A stretch of DNA of 37,069 bases from Monosiga brevicollis MX1 (lineage: Eukaryota > Opisthokonta > Choanoflagellata > Craspedida > Salpingoecidae): contig NW_001865083.1 in the NCBI RefSeq assembly GCF_000002865.3, forward strand, positions 1-37,069, in the 5' to 3' direction. Under the pieces are notes generated by a model. That model had not been told where the DNA came from. It did no database searches and saw nothing but the letters and a program-made list of their open reading frames with translations. Shown here piece by piece: positions 1 through 10,426 of the stretch. How positions within the stretch are numbered: the first letter of the stretch is position 1; each line of letters begins with the position of its first letter. A program made the translations under genes and the position numbers.

Positions 1-1490
1 TGCGATAAAAGTTGGGTGGTTTCCGTGAAGCACACGCAGCTGCAGATCGCGACGCATCGTCTCCAAACGGTACACCTTGCCCCCCACTTGCTGCCCCAGC
101 TTTCGAAACAGATGCTCCTGGTCCCCGATGCAAAGTGTGCCCGTCAACGCCACGCGTTTGATGTTGGCCCATCCGCCAGAACCCACACTGGCTGCGACTT
201 CGTCCATCACATCTCGGTAGCTGGCATCCGAGATGAGTGTGTGCGCCTCGTCCATCACCACGGTGCGGATGCGCTGAAAGCAGACCTTCCCGTGTAGCGA
301 TTCAGATCCCACGCGGACAAACATGTCGGTCGTAACGATGAGCACGTCCAGGCCATCTGCCACCTGTGTAGAGGGACCAAGCCATCGCTGGGCACTGTGA
401 CCTGCGCCTTGAAATCGCCGCAATAAATCGTTGGCCACGGCCACAAACGGCACAATCCACAGCACCGTACCGGCATGCGGGCGACAGCCCAGCTTGGGCA
501 GGGTACAAAATGTTTTACCCATGCCTGTCGGTGCAACAACAATCAGCCATCCATCCTCGGGCCGGTGCTGGTCAATGGCCGCAGCCAGGTCCAACTGTTC
601 TTGGCTGTTGAAACTGTGGCCCCAGGAGATGCTCGCCTGCTTGGCCAGCTGGGTCATGTAGGGTACGTCATGCTCGGCCCTCGTGTTCATGATGATACGC
701 CCGTTTGCTTCGGGCGAGAGGTCAGTCACCGGGTTCCAGCTGATGGGATAGCGAGCTTCCAATGCTTCTTGGTTCGCGGTCAACTCGGCCATGCTGCGCG
801 TGCGATCTAGTCCAAACAAAGCATGCCATTTTTTGCGAGGCCACTTGATGCATCAGTCGCGACGACATTTTGGTTTGCACATGGTCACTGGCTGTGCGCG
901 CATAGGCCCGCTGGGCCGTGTCCCCAGAGTGTTGAGGTTGAGTGTGGATCAGGCTGCCCAGGGCGCCGGTCGTCTCGGCCGACAGTCAGTTGATCACAAA
1001 CGTAGTCATCCAGAAGGTTGCGGCGTGTCGCCACGTGGCCACCCCCAGCTTTGGCCGATGCAGGTACGTGGTCATTTGTCGACGAAATGCCGCATAGATG
1101 GTGGCTGGGCTGACCATCGCCTGCAGGGGCGCAATATTGAAGAGGAGATGGCTGTTGTTGTAGTGGTTTCGAGCGTCCCGAACCTCGCGTCGCAATGTCA
1201 TCGTCTCGTCGTGGCTCATGTGGTCTTCATCCAGCTCGTCGTCGAGGAAATCTTCGTCGTCCTGCTCGGCATTGTGAAAGCCATTCTCGTCGTCGGGGGT
1301 TTTCAGCCCGCCCCGCTTTTGCAGCCAGCTGCTCAGCATGTGCTCCAGAGGCTTGCACAGCAGCAAATACATGAATATCAGCGTGCTGATTTCCTGGTCC
1401 ATGTATCGAAAGGTGTGCTGTTTGTTCAGAAGCAGCAGTTTTGGGTTTGCGAGGAAGCGGGTTGTGTCGAGAAGGCATTTTGAAAGAGGT
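1..1490 (-). pseudogene. RecQ-type DEAH helicase fragment, interrupted, runs off the left edge
   Basis: Read on the minus strand, the stretch from about 826 down to 1 is open. It carries helicase motif I (VAPTGMGKT, near 511-537), motif Ib-like VPFVAVANDLLRRF, motif II MDEAH (near 241-255) and motif III-like LTGTL. This is the N-terminal RecA-like lobe of a superfamily 2 helicase, close to RecQ. The upstream part (about 1490-830) encodes a helical region with WRHAATFW and a later HSGDTAQRAYAR motif. I recall similar sequence upstream of the helicase domain in fungal RecQ-like, telomere-linked helicases. The motif also resembles the C-terminal part of tyrosine recombinases; both links are from memory. 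The frame is broken in that part: a TGA at 986-988 is followed by continuing homologous sequence, and the frame changes again near an A6 run on the coding strand (829-834). Downstream of that the frame stays open to the window edge. It may be a decaying subtelomeric or mobile-element gene, or a gene hit by sequence errors. No start codon can be assigned with confidence. Confidence 0.7.
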
Positions 1491-1550
1491 TTGAGAGATA
1501 TGGTGGTGTCTCGAGGTCAATTGAGCTAGCTGCGGTCGGCAAGCATTCAC

Positions 1551-1903
1551 AGTGACCAGGCCAGATGCACTATTGGAAAGGCTCTACAGACGCACAGGGA
1601 AAGTGCAACCCGTGCCAGCCAGAGGTGTCACAACAAACAAACAAACAACAACGAAAAACCGTATACAAGCTTATCACACAAGGCTGTCTGCCAAGACATT
1701 GCAAAGTACACGAAGCACACGGGTCGACGCATGTGCCCCCTAGAGGGAAGGCACGCCTCAGTACGTCTAGGTGTGTATGTTAGTCAGGGGATGAAGTCAT
1801 GTCAGCTTCATAGGGGTTCCTGTGGTAAGACCCCTCGTCAATAACGCTGACCGTGTGCAAAAGCATCTGAACAAAGGATTTGCTGCTCACAACCAACTAG
1901 CAC
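1551..1903. other. intergenic, no gene seen
   Basis: About 350 bases lie between the interrupted helicase and the 3' end of the ankyrin-kinase-PARP gene. I see no convincing coding frame, RNA gene or repeat, apart from a short (ACAA)n-like stretch near 1632-1652. Confidence 0.5.
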
Positions 1904-4900
1904 CTAGTCCAGCACATCCTCATTGGCCGTGTAGTATACAACCAGCTCGGGATAAATTTGGGCATTGTCAAACACAATCACCTCATGGAATTCCCCAGAG
2001 GGTGTCGCGACGACCGAGTCATACCTGAAGAGAATTCAATGGCAAACGCAACAGTCGGATCAGAAGGTGGGCAAAGGCAACATGCAACAGATGGTCGATT
2101 TTGCCCAACGCACCGCTCGTTGTTGAGCGCATCGGGCAGGATCGGCGGGGCCAGGGCCCCCCTTCGTGGCGGCTCGTTCACAGAGGCCAGGCCAAGCAAA
2201 GCTCGCGTGATAATCAACATGCGCACCCCGTTGGATCCAGCTGTAGCGTACTGGTGACTCTAAAATCATGTGGCCGGCACAGTGTCAATACACTAGCGTT
2301 CAGAAGCTGAATTGACACAAAAACTCCACGTTACCACACCTTGCGGGGATCGTCGGCTAAATATACACCTCGGCCATACTTGTGGCCAGCATTGCTACCA
2401 GTAAAGCGAATATCTAGGCCCAGGCGCACGATCTTGTCGCGCAACCCTGGGAAGGGGCCGATGCCGTGGAGCAACAAACGCTCTTGACAGGATGTATTGC
2501 GAAGCAAAGCTGGAGAGCCCGAGAGCGCATCCCAGGCAGCCGTTTGGAGTTGATCATAGTGCTCCTGTCTTTTGATACGATGCAACATCTCGCGTCGCTT
2601 GGCACTGTAGCGCTCCCACAGCACGGGGTTTTGCACGCGCTCTACCCGTTGTACTGCGATATTGGCTGACCCCCACTCGTCAGTGCCCAGCTGCCTCAAA
2701 AGGTTAGCCACCTAGTCACACAATAAACGTATATTAGCAGGCTGTTGCAAAAGCGGTGCTTCATCGCCAACCAACGTACTTCTGGAATAAGCTCGGGCGC
2801 ATCACGCAAAACGTCAATGGCTGGCCCGACATGGGTGTCGACAAGTCGCTGAGCGTTTTGCACAATGCTGAGTAGGTGTGGACGTTGTTTTGGATCCGTT
2901 GCAAGCAAGGCGCGCGTTTCCTTGTACAATTTGCTCGTCGAATCGCACATCTGCAATGGAAAAAGGTACATGAGCTTAGAATGTGCTGGCCTTGCCTGAT
3001 CCAGCCGCACTGACCTCAGCAGCCAGATGCGGAAAGTTGCAGACAACATTTCCCGCTGGTAAAATCCAACTGCATTGATCCACAACCTCATCATCCCGTG
3101 GGTGAGCAGGTGGCACCGTTTGTGGGTACATGTAGGTGTTGTAGACAACACAGCCGAAGGAATAGGCATCTTGTGCTGGACGCGCCCCCACTCGGCCCCG
3201 GCCAAAAAGTACTTCGGGTGCCACATAGCCTGCCGTGCCCGACGATGCAGTGGCCGTGCATGGCAGCATGGTGGCTTCAGCAGCGGCTTTGGCAATGTCA
3301 AAGTCACCCAACCGCACGACGGGTTGATCCTCTGCGCCGTCCAGCATGACGTTGCTCAGCTTGACATCCCGATGCACCAGGCCCTTGCTATGCATAAACG
3401 CCAGGGCCGTGCGCAGCTGATTCATCATTTCCGAAATCACAGTTGAGGTGGCCATCTGGCGCGCCTTATCGAGCCACTGTCGCAGGTCTCCTTGCGAACA
3501 CCACGGCTGCACCAAATAGGCGCTGGGGTGGCCTTCCTTCATGTCCACAAGCGCGCCAAGGACCGGAACGATGTATGGGTGCTCAAGCTGGCGCATGGCG
3601 CGGAGCTCACGCAGAAATGTTCGGCACTGGTCCTGCTTATGTTGCCGAGCAAAAGCGTACTCCTTGACAGCCAAATCTTGTTCAGGACTCTCTGGAAGCG
3701 CGGCACGGGCCTTGTACACCTTGTGGTTTTGGTTGTCATGAAGGTCAAGCTGGCCCAGGCTGGAGAGCGTCAAACCTTGGTCTACTTCGGTCATGGCCTC
3801 CAAGATAAGGCTGGCTGGAAGGTCGGGACCAAGCACTGTGCGGAGCCGCGCTCCCAGCGTGCTTTGTTCAGGGTGCAGAAAGACCAGCAGGGCTGGGAAG
3901 TGCTGGTGCAACAGCTGGGCGAGCTCTGCGACGTGGTCCACTTGTGGCTGATTTGATACTTGTTGTCGTAAGGTATCCAGCCGTTCCTTCTTTTCTTGCA
4001 GCTTGTGTTCGAGGCTTGGACGCATATCCTCGGGCAAGAGCTGCAGTGCTGCGTTGACACCTTCAATCTCGGTCTGAAGTTTTGTCAGCTCTTCGTGGGC
4101 AGCCACCGATTCATCATCAACGTCTTGAGTCAAGCTGTTCACATGACTCATGCACGAGTCTAACACGGAGAGCGCCGTGGCCTGCCAGTCGATCATGTCT
4201 TGTAACTGCTGCAGCAGAGCTTGCGACTCGTGGTGTACAAACGCCAAGTACCAGTCCTGATGCTCGTAGTTTGGAGGTGGTTGCCACTGAGCAATTTGTT
4301 CGAGACCATTGTGCTCAAGCAGGCTCAGCTTCTCGTGAGCTTGGCACAGCTCCTCCCAGGCCTCGGGCAATGCCTCGGCTGGCGGCGGTGCACTTGCATC
4401 CACACATTGCGCGCATTGGCGAAGCGTCTCTACGCGATGAATTGTGTCGGTGGTTCCCGCTCTTGCCACAGCGCCCAGGGCATCGATCAAGGCCAACGCT
4501 AGGCACTTGAGGTTGCTGTTGGCGCTGGTGAGCAGCTCTTGACGCTTGGTTTCTACGTCGTGTAGCACGGCAATTTTGCCCAGGGCTGCCCCAAGGTTGG
4601 TGGGCGGCGTTTTGGGTGCGTTTGTCAGAGCGGTGGGTGGAGCGGGGCACGCTGCCAGCAGGGTCTGAAGCTCAAGAAGCACCGGCTTCAGCTTAAAACC
4701 AGCAGTGACATTGTGCATCTCTTGCAGCACTGATTTTAGACTGTCAGCGTTTGGGTCCAATTGCTTCAAGCGGCTGCTCAATGCTTCGGGTGCTTCCAGT
4801 GCTTGGTCGAGCGCGTTGAGGGCCTGGGTGGTTGTTGCCTGGAAGGCAACCCAGTCCATAGCAGGAAACTCTGATGGGGCTTCATCGATGGTCTTTTGGA

Positions 4901-7900
4901 TGTTAGCAACCGCCGCTGCAAGATTGGGATTTTCTTTGGCGGCACCGCTGATAAAGGCATCGAGGTGTGGTAGAGTATGGGTGGTGGTGCGCTCCGGCAG
5001 GAGTGGCCTGAGCCAGGTGTCCACCGCCACCACAACAGAGGCTGTGGTCTAAATAAGGATTGCGTGGTGCCATGCGTTGTGATGAGGTGGAATGAGGCTG
5101 TGTGGGTGATGGGGCAGTAAATGCATTTGGAATGCAAGAGGGGCAGGCCTACCTTGAGGGTCGGTGCAGGGCTGGGCAGGGGCGGCAGCCAGAGAAGACC
5201 CTTGTGAGCAGCAAAGACGAGCTTCAGCTTGTCGCCATACCCGTTGGCACATCCCAAATCGAGGGGTGATTCGCTTGCCTGAGAACATGGCCACAATCAA
5301 GCGATTGGAGCGTGTGAGATGGGCAGTGAAACGAGGGTTAAGTTGGGTGATGGGTGTTTGCTTTCTCATGTCAAAGGCAAGGCGACAATGCTTCAGAGTT
5401 CGCTGAAAACGCTAGACGCAAGAGCATTCGACGAACGGCTCAGACAGGTCGCAAGGGTTTGAAAGGAAGCGCGGTTGGAGAAAAAAAGTGGGGGCGCCGA
5501 GTGTGGCGGGGGTTAATTTGAAGAAATGGCCACCAAGAGCCGCTGGAGAGCGAGAGGCAGCGGCGTGGTGACAAGGAATGAAGAGGTACCCAGATTGAAG
5601 TCACAGCATCAGGAAAGGGAAGAGCGAGGCCAGCAGGCGGAAGAGACCAGCAGGGAACTGGGCGGAGTGCAAGGAGCACCGACAAAGCGTGGACGCAAAA
5701 CGGGGGAAGAAAAGGGATAGCGGGAAAGAAGACAAAGAGCCAGAGGTAGAACGGACGCGCACGGTGGGCAGGGTGTAGAGGAGCGAGGGTTTGGGCAAAG
5801 GCGACGAGCAGCGGGAGCAGGAGCAGCAACCAGAGGGGGTACAGGGAAGAGGGAAGTATTGTACTGACGTAGTTCTTGGTTTCAGTATCAACACCGTGCT
5901 CCAACAGCATCTCTACCACCTTGGCATGACCCTCAATGCAGGCCTTGTGCAGTGGTGTACAGCCATCCTGTAGGATGATGCATCAGCATGACGTACAGGT
6001 ACAACATCAACATCATTGTCATCTTCATCATGTGGTACAGGTGCATCAGGGGGAGGGGGAGGGGGAAAGTGGCAGGTACTGTTCTGACGTTGTCTTTGGC
6101 TTTGGCGTCAACACCGTGCTTCAACAGCATCTCCACCACCGTGACATGACCCTCAATGCAGGCCTTGTGCAGTGGTGTATAGCCACCCTGTGGGATGATC
6201 CATCAGCATTAGGTACATACAGGACATCATCATCATCATCATCGTCATCTTCATCATGTGGTACAGGTGCTTCAGGGGGAGGGGCGGTGGAAGTGGCAGG
6301 TACTGTTCTGACGTTGTCTTTGGCTTCGGCGTCAACATCGTGCTTCAACAGCATCTCTACCACCTTGACATGACCCTCAATGCAGGCCTTGTGCAGTGGT
6401 GTGTTGTCACCCTGTGGGATAATCCATCAGCATACAGGTACATCATCATAATCATCATCATCATCATCATTATCATCATGTGGTGCAGGTGTAGGAGGTA
6501 AGGGGGGGAAGAGGGAGGTTCTGTACTGACGTTGTTCTTGACTTTTGCATCAGCACCGTGCTTCAACAGCAGCTCCATCACCTTCACGTGGCCGCTAGCG
6601 AAGGCCGAGTGGAGTGGTGTACTGTCCTCCTGTGGGATAATGCATCAGCATTAGCAACGGCATCATCGTTATGAGGTATAGGTGCACCACCAAGGAGGAG
6701 CGAGGCGAAAAAAATAAGAATGGTCACTGAAAGCTGCTTGAGTGCGCGATGGCACGGGGTGGGGTGGTGCCCGGATTAAGTCACGACATCACCAAAAAAC
6801 AAGACGAGCAAGAAGCACCGACACAAAGTGTAAAAAAAAACAGGGGACGAGAAGGGGAAGTAGGAAAGGAGAAAAGAGCAGAATGCAAAGGCGGGAGGGG
6901 CAGGGCAAAGGCGACGAGCAGCGGGAGCAGGAGCAGCAGCCAAAGGGGGTGCAGGGAAGAGGGAGGTACTGTACGGACCTTGTTCTTGGTTTCAGCATCA
7001 ACACCGTGTTCCAACAGCATCTCCACCACCTCGACATGACCGCTAGCGCAGGCCAAGTGCATTGGTGTATCGCCACGCTGTGGGATGATGCATCAGCATG
7101 ACGTACAGGTACAGCATCATCACCATCATCATCACCATCATCATGGGGTACAGGTGCACCATCATAGGGGGGTAAAGGGAGGGACTGTACTGACGCTGTC
7201 CTTGGCTTCAGCATCAGCGTGCTTTAACAGCATCTCCACCTCCTCGACATGACCGCTAGCGCAGGCCTCCTGCAGTGGTGTACGGCCACCCTGTGGGGAG
7301 CATGCACCAGCATGACGTACAGGTACAACATCATTATCATCATCATCAATCATGTGGTACAGGTGCACCATCATAGGGGGGTAAAGAGGGGGAAAAGGGA
7401 GGTTCTGTACTGACGCTGTCCTTGGCTTCAGCATCAACACCGTGCTTCAACAGCACCTTCACCACCTTGACATGACCTTTTTTGCGGGCATAGTGCAGTG
7501 GTGTCCAGCCAGACTGTGGGATGATGCATCAACATGACGTAAAGGTACAGCATCATCATCAGCAGGTCTACCATCACAGATAGAGGAGGGGTAGTTAAAG
7601 GGGCAGGAGGTAGGTACTGTACTGACGTAGCCCTTAACTTCAGTATCAGCACCGTGCTTCAACAGCATCTCCACCACCTCGTCATGACCGTTAAAGCAGG
7701 CTCTGTGCAGTGGTGTACCGCCATACTGTGGGATGATGCAGACATGCAGTATAAGTCCCATGTTATACCATAACGTCACCCCATCCAGTGACATATTCAA
7801 AGTGTAACCAATATCACACGTCATTACATCAAACAGCATACATACCACATCACCTTTGTATTGGGCAGCATCTCGAATACGTTCATGGTCCCAGCTGGTC

Positions 7901-8001
7901 AACAGCTGCACCGCCAATAGGGGATCAGATGCGTTACACGCTTCGTGCAGCTGCCTTCCATCATCACTCATGGTAACGGTATAACTCTCTCTATTCACCA
8001 T
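1904..8001 (-). CDS. ankyrin repeat - protein kinase - PARP catalytic domain fusion
   Basis: Exons on the minus strand are 8001-7846, 7725-7627, 7513-7415, 7290-7195, 7077-6979, 6629-6531, 6411-6313, 6187-6089, 5967-5869, 5278-5153, 5048-3015, 2950-2780, 2711-2340, 2250-2114 and 2024-1904. They sum to 3906 nt (1301 residues) in one frame. Residues 53-315 are eight ankyrin repeats (GGTPLHRAC...GHxxVVEMLLKHGAD type), with a ninth weak one after them. Residues about 360-780 are a helical, partly coiled-coil linker of unknown family. The kinase has Lys819 (AVKEYAF), Glu838, HRDVKLSN (916-923), DFD (939-941, usually DFG) and APE (967-969); no clear glycine loop is seen. The PARP part has ERLLLHGI (His1174), GRGVYLADD (Tyr1209) and HEVIVFD (Glu1276), so the H-Y-E triad of ADP-ribosylating enzymes is complete. 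It looks cytosolic or nuclear: no signal peptide or membrane span. A second in-frame Met is at 7971. The 590-nt intron 5279-5868 is the weakest join; two separate genes remain possible. Confidence 0.82.
5869..7725 (-). repeat. tandem array of eight single-repeat ankyrin exons with repeated introns
   Basis: Each exon encodes exactly one 33-residue ankyrin repeat in phase 0 (99 nt); the exon at 7195-7290 is one codon short (96 nt, HADAEA instead of HGADAEA). Most introns begin GTCAGTAC or GTCAGAAC on the coding strand and end with a CATCATCCCACAG-like acceptor. In between they carry ATC/TCA trinucleotide runs (for example 6225-6250, 6446-6480, 7114-7142). The unit is therefore exon plus intron, about 200-240 bp, multiplied in tandem. 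Two introns (6630-6978 and 5279-5868) are longer because both hold a similar pyrimidine-rich insert next to the donor. Confidence 0.85.
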
Positions 8002-8512
8002 CCCGCTTGCTTGCTTCTCTATCCACCACCAATTTCATGAGCCCCCTCCAAGTACAACTCTCCGGACTGGGATCCAACAGGCGCGTGCCGTTTCCAAAAG
8101 GGCAGCCTGTCAGCGGGCGCTGCTCTCCTCTGCCTGATGCACCAAACGACCCACCTTGGACCAAATATCTTGTGTGACAGTTGCAAGGACAGGTGTACTT
8201 GGTTTCCAAAGGGCACGTTGTCGACTGCGAGGCGAGATCAGTGGTCTCACATTGATGAAAGCAAAGACAATAACCCTCTCAATCAAACGTTCGGGCGTCG
8301 CCGCAAGGCCCCGACCAGGAAAGTCCCGTACCAAGCACAAACGATCAGTCACCACACACACAAAGCAAGACACCTCAAGCAGCCCGCCGATGCCGATATC
8401 GAGACCGAAACCGCTGCCAAAAAAGGGCGACACGAACAAGAAGAAGAAGAAGAAGAAGAAGAAGGCAAGAAGCCAAAGAGAGAGGGAAGCTTTAGTCAGA
8501 AGAAGAAAATGC

Positions 8513-8553
<41 letters not shown>

Positions 8554-9025
8554 GCATGCTTACACCTGCAAACAACAATCATAAAAGCAAATTTTCAAGC
8601 GGCGTCAAGCTTAAACGTTCAACGTATCCTGCCCCTTCCTTTGCCTGCCAATGACAGCTCGACCATTACAAGCAGCTTCCAAAAGCACCACAAGACTGGG
8701 GCGTGTACTGCCTTGTTGCCAGCCATGGCATTACGAGCCCGTTGGCTAACTGCCCCTCCGCATAACGCTCGCAGCCATTCCTGACGGCGAGCGAGCCAGC
8801 TTTAAGCTCTTGACAACAAGCGTCCAAATGGCTCTTTTCGACGCTTCATATGGCCACTGCGGCTAAAAGTCTTTGACCCCTTCTGTGCTGCCAGAAGACC
8901 CGAAGCAATGGGCAGCAACAGCAACCATCAGGCATCAATTAGGGGGTGCAAACAAAAACACAAAACGGGAATGTGCAGCTCTGCTGCCAAGCCGGCAATT
9001 GGGGGGTCATGCATCCACGCGCGGC
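8002..9025. other. spacer between head-to-tail minus-strand genes, no gene accepted
   Basis: This is the upstream region of the ankyrin-kinase-PARP gene and also the 3' flank of the glycosyltransferase gene. It contains a GAA/AAG run at about 8439-8465 and a CA dinucleotide tract at 8513-8552. Long frames crossing it on both strands are made of these repeats (poly-Lys, His-Thr, Cys-Val) and show no recognisable domain. Confidence 0.5.
8439..8552. repeat. microsatellites (GAA)n and (CA)n
   Basis: A (GAA)n run near 8439-8465 is followed by a pure (CA)n tract of about 40 nt at 8513-8552. Confidence 0.9.
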
Positions 9026-10426
9026 TTAGAGGCTGTGATCGAGGGTAAAGCCCCAGAGGTCTTCGAGGTGGGTCCGGTCTTCCAAGAGGCTGGCCAGGGC
9101 GTAGTGGAGGCCCGGGGCGCCGTTGCAAGAGGCGTGGGTGAGGTGCAGGGCGGCGTCACGCATGCGGAGGCGTTGCTGGTGACGGGCGTGGGCGGGTTGA
9201 TTGGCGAGGTGGTCGAGGAAGCGTTGGAAGCGGGGGGTGTTGGTGTCGTGTAGAAAGGTTTCGACCCAGCCGTGGTAGTCGACGTGGCGAATGTAGGGAG
9301 CAGGGCGAAGGGCGTTGGTGACAATGGGGATGCAGCCGACGCGCAGGGCATCGAAGAAGCGGGTGTCGCAGTTGGTGTCACCTCGGGGGGTGGGGCAGTA
9401 TTCGCATTGGGCGTAGAGGAGGGCGGATTCATCGGTGCGCAGGGAGGTGGCTGCAAGGTTGGCACGATCGGAGCGGCAGTTGCCCTGGACAAACGAGTCG
9501 TTGCGTTGGAGGAGGGCGTCGGCGACCATGGTGCGTTCGGCGTTGAGGAGGGTGCCTTGGAAGCAGAAGCGGTAGGGGCGGGGCCAGGCGGGATCAAAGG
9601 GGGCGGTGAGAATGGGAAAGTCGACGGGAAACTGGGGCAGGACGACGTGGTTGGCCAGGATGGGCTGGAGGTGCGGATCCCGGAGTTCGTGGGACTGCAT
9701 GTTCTTAATGTCCGGGGAGAGAAACTTGATGTGGGGGTAGTCGGCGAGGAGCTGGCGCATGGGGGCGCGGAGGTTGGTGCGGGCGGGAAAGGGGCGACGG
9801 CTGACGGTGAAAAACTGAAGGTGGGGAAAGCGGGCCCGTAGGGGGTCAAGGGCAAGGCGGGCAGCACGAGCAAAGTCCAGGTCGGGATTTTTGGCGCAGC
9901 GAGCGTCCTGGCAGTCGGCAGGAAAGGGAAAAAGGACGACATCGGCGTGGGCCGGGTCGGTGACGAGGGTGCGGGTAACATTGGCGCGAATCTGGTCATA
10001 GACTGGAAATTCGGCGCACTCGGCGCACCGAGGGCCTAGGGCTGATTCTAGCTCGGCATCGGCCACGTAGACTCTTGGCACGCGGACGCGCGGGTGCACC
10101 CGAGTGCAGTTGGGCGGACCCAGGCGGGCGAGCCCCGCTTGTCCATCGGGGCCGGGCTCGGAGAGGGAGCGCACATGCGCGTGCCGGCGCCATGCCGGGG
10201 TGCAGGTGAGGCGGTCATAGACAAATCGGATCGTTTCCAGCGGCGAACTGCCCTGGACCCAGGGACCAAGCGCAAACGCGACGAAGAGGAGCAGAAGCAG
10301 GAGCAAGGACAAGGATTTCAAAGCCCAGGCCGGCGAAGGCCGCCACCACGCCCGCCGCATCTCAAGCGTGATGTGATGCCGTGAAAGGGGCGGGGAAGGG
10401 CGGGAATATATCAGCACGCCGTCCAA
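9026..10426 (-). CDS. exostosin/GT47-type glycosyltransferase, type II membrane protein
   Basis: This is a single uninterrupted frame of 466 residues (9026-10426). A short N-terminal tail is followed by a signal anchor at residues about 36-56 (SLLLLLLLFVAFALGPW), the layout of a Golgi type II enzyme with a luminal catalytic domain. Family signs are FCFQGT (288-292) and CPTPRGDTNCDTRFFDAL then RVGCIPIV (344-369). The last is the exostosin-type nucleotide-sugar binding region, in which a Gly-Asp-Thr and RFFDAL..GCIPV pattern is typical. Paired cysteines and N-glycosylation sites (NVT, NDS) fit a luminal location. The sugar substrate cannot be told from sequence; members transfer glucuronic acid, GlcNAc, galactose, arabinose or xylose. 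Initiation could also be at Met23 (10360); an AT-rich TATA-like element near 10402-10409 would favour the inner start. It is intronless, unlike most neighbours, and lies back to back with the VWA-Hint gene. Confidence 0.88.
   Translation of the reverse strand: MDGVLIYSRPSPPLSRHHITLEMRRAWWRPSPAWALKSLSLLLLLLLFVAFALGPWVQGSSPLETIRFVYDRLTCTPAWRRHAHVRSLSEPGPDGQAGLARLGPPNCTRVHPRVRVPRVYVADAELESALGPRCAECAEFPVYDQIRANVTRTLVTDPAHADVVLFPFPADCQDARCAKNPDLDFARAARLALDPLRARFPHLQFFTVSRRPFPARTNLRAPMRQLLADYPHIKFLSPDIKNMQSHELRDPHLQPILANHVVLPQFPVDFPILTAPFDPAWPRPYRFCFQGTLLNAERTMVADALLQRNDSFVQGNCRSDRANLAATSLRTDESALLYAQCEYCPTPRGDTNCDTRFFDALRVGCIPIVTNALRPAPYIRHVDYHGWVETFLHDTNTPRFQRFLDHLANQPAHARHQQRLRMRDAALHLTHASCNGAPGLHYALASLLEDRTHLEDLWGFTLDHSL

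Noticed and set aside
5440-5919. 159-codon minus frame reading on from an ankyrin exon
   Set aside because: The part below 5869 is intron after a consensus donor; the hydrophobic stretch is translated pyrimidine-rich sequence, not a membrane domain.
6100-7660. CRISPR-like regular spacing of repeats
   Set aside because: The regular repeats are ankyrin-coding exons with conserved introns, in a eukaryotic gene; there are no short palindromic repeats with unique spacers.
8110-8784. Frames on both strands over the GAA and CA repeats
   Set aside because: They consist largely of translated microsatellite (Cys-Val, Lys, Glu, His-Thr) and show no splice or start support.
9007-9999. 330-codon minus frame and the 189-codon plus frame at 9272-9841
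   Set aside because: Both are shadows of the glycosyltransferase: Pro/Ser/Thr-rich or Gly/Val-rich with no domain, in GC-rich third-position sequence.
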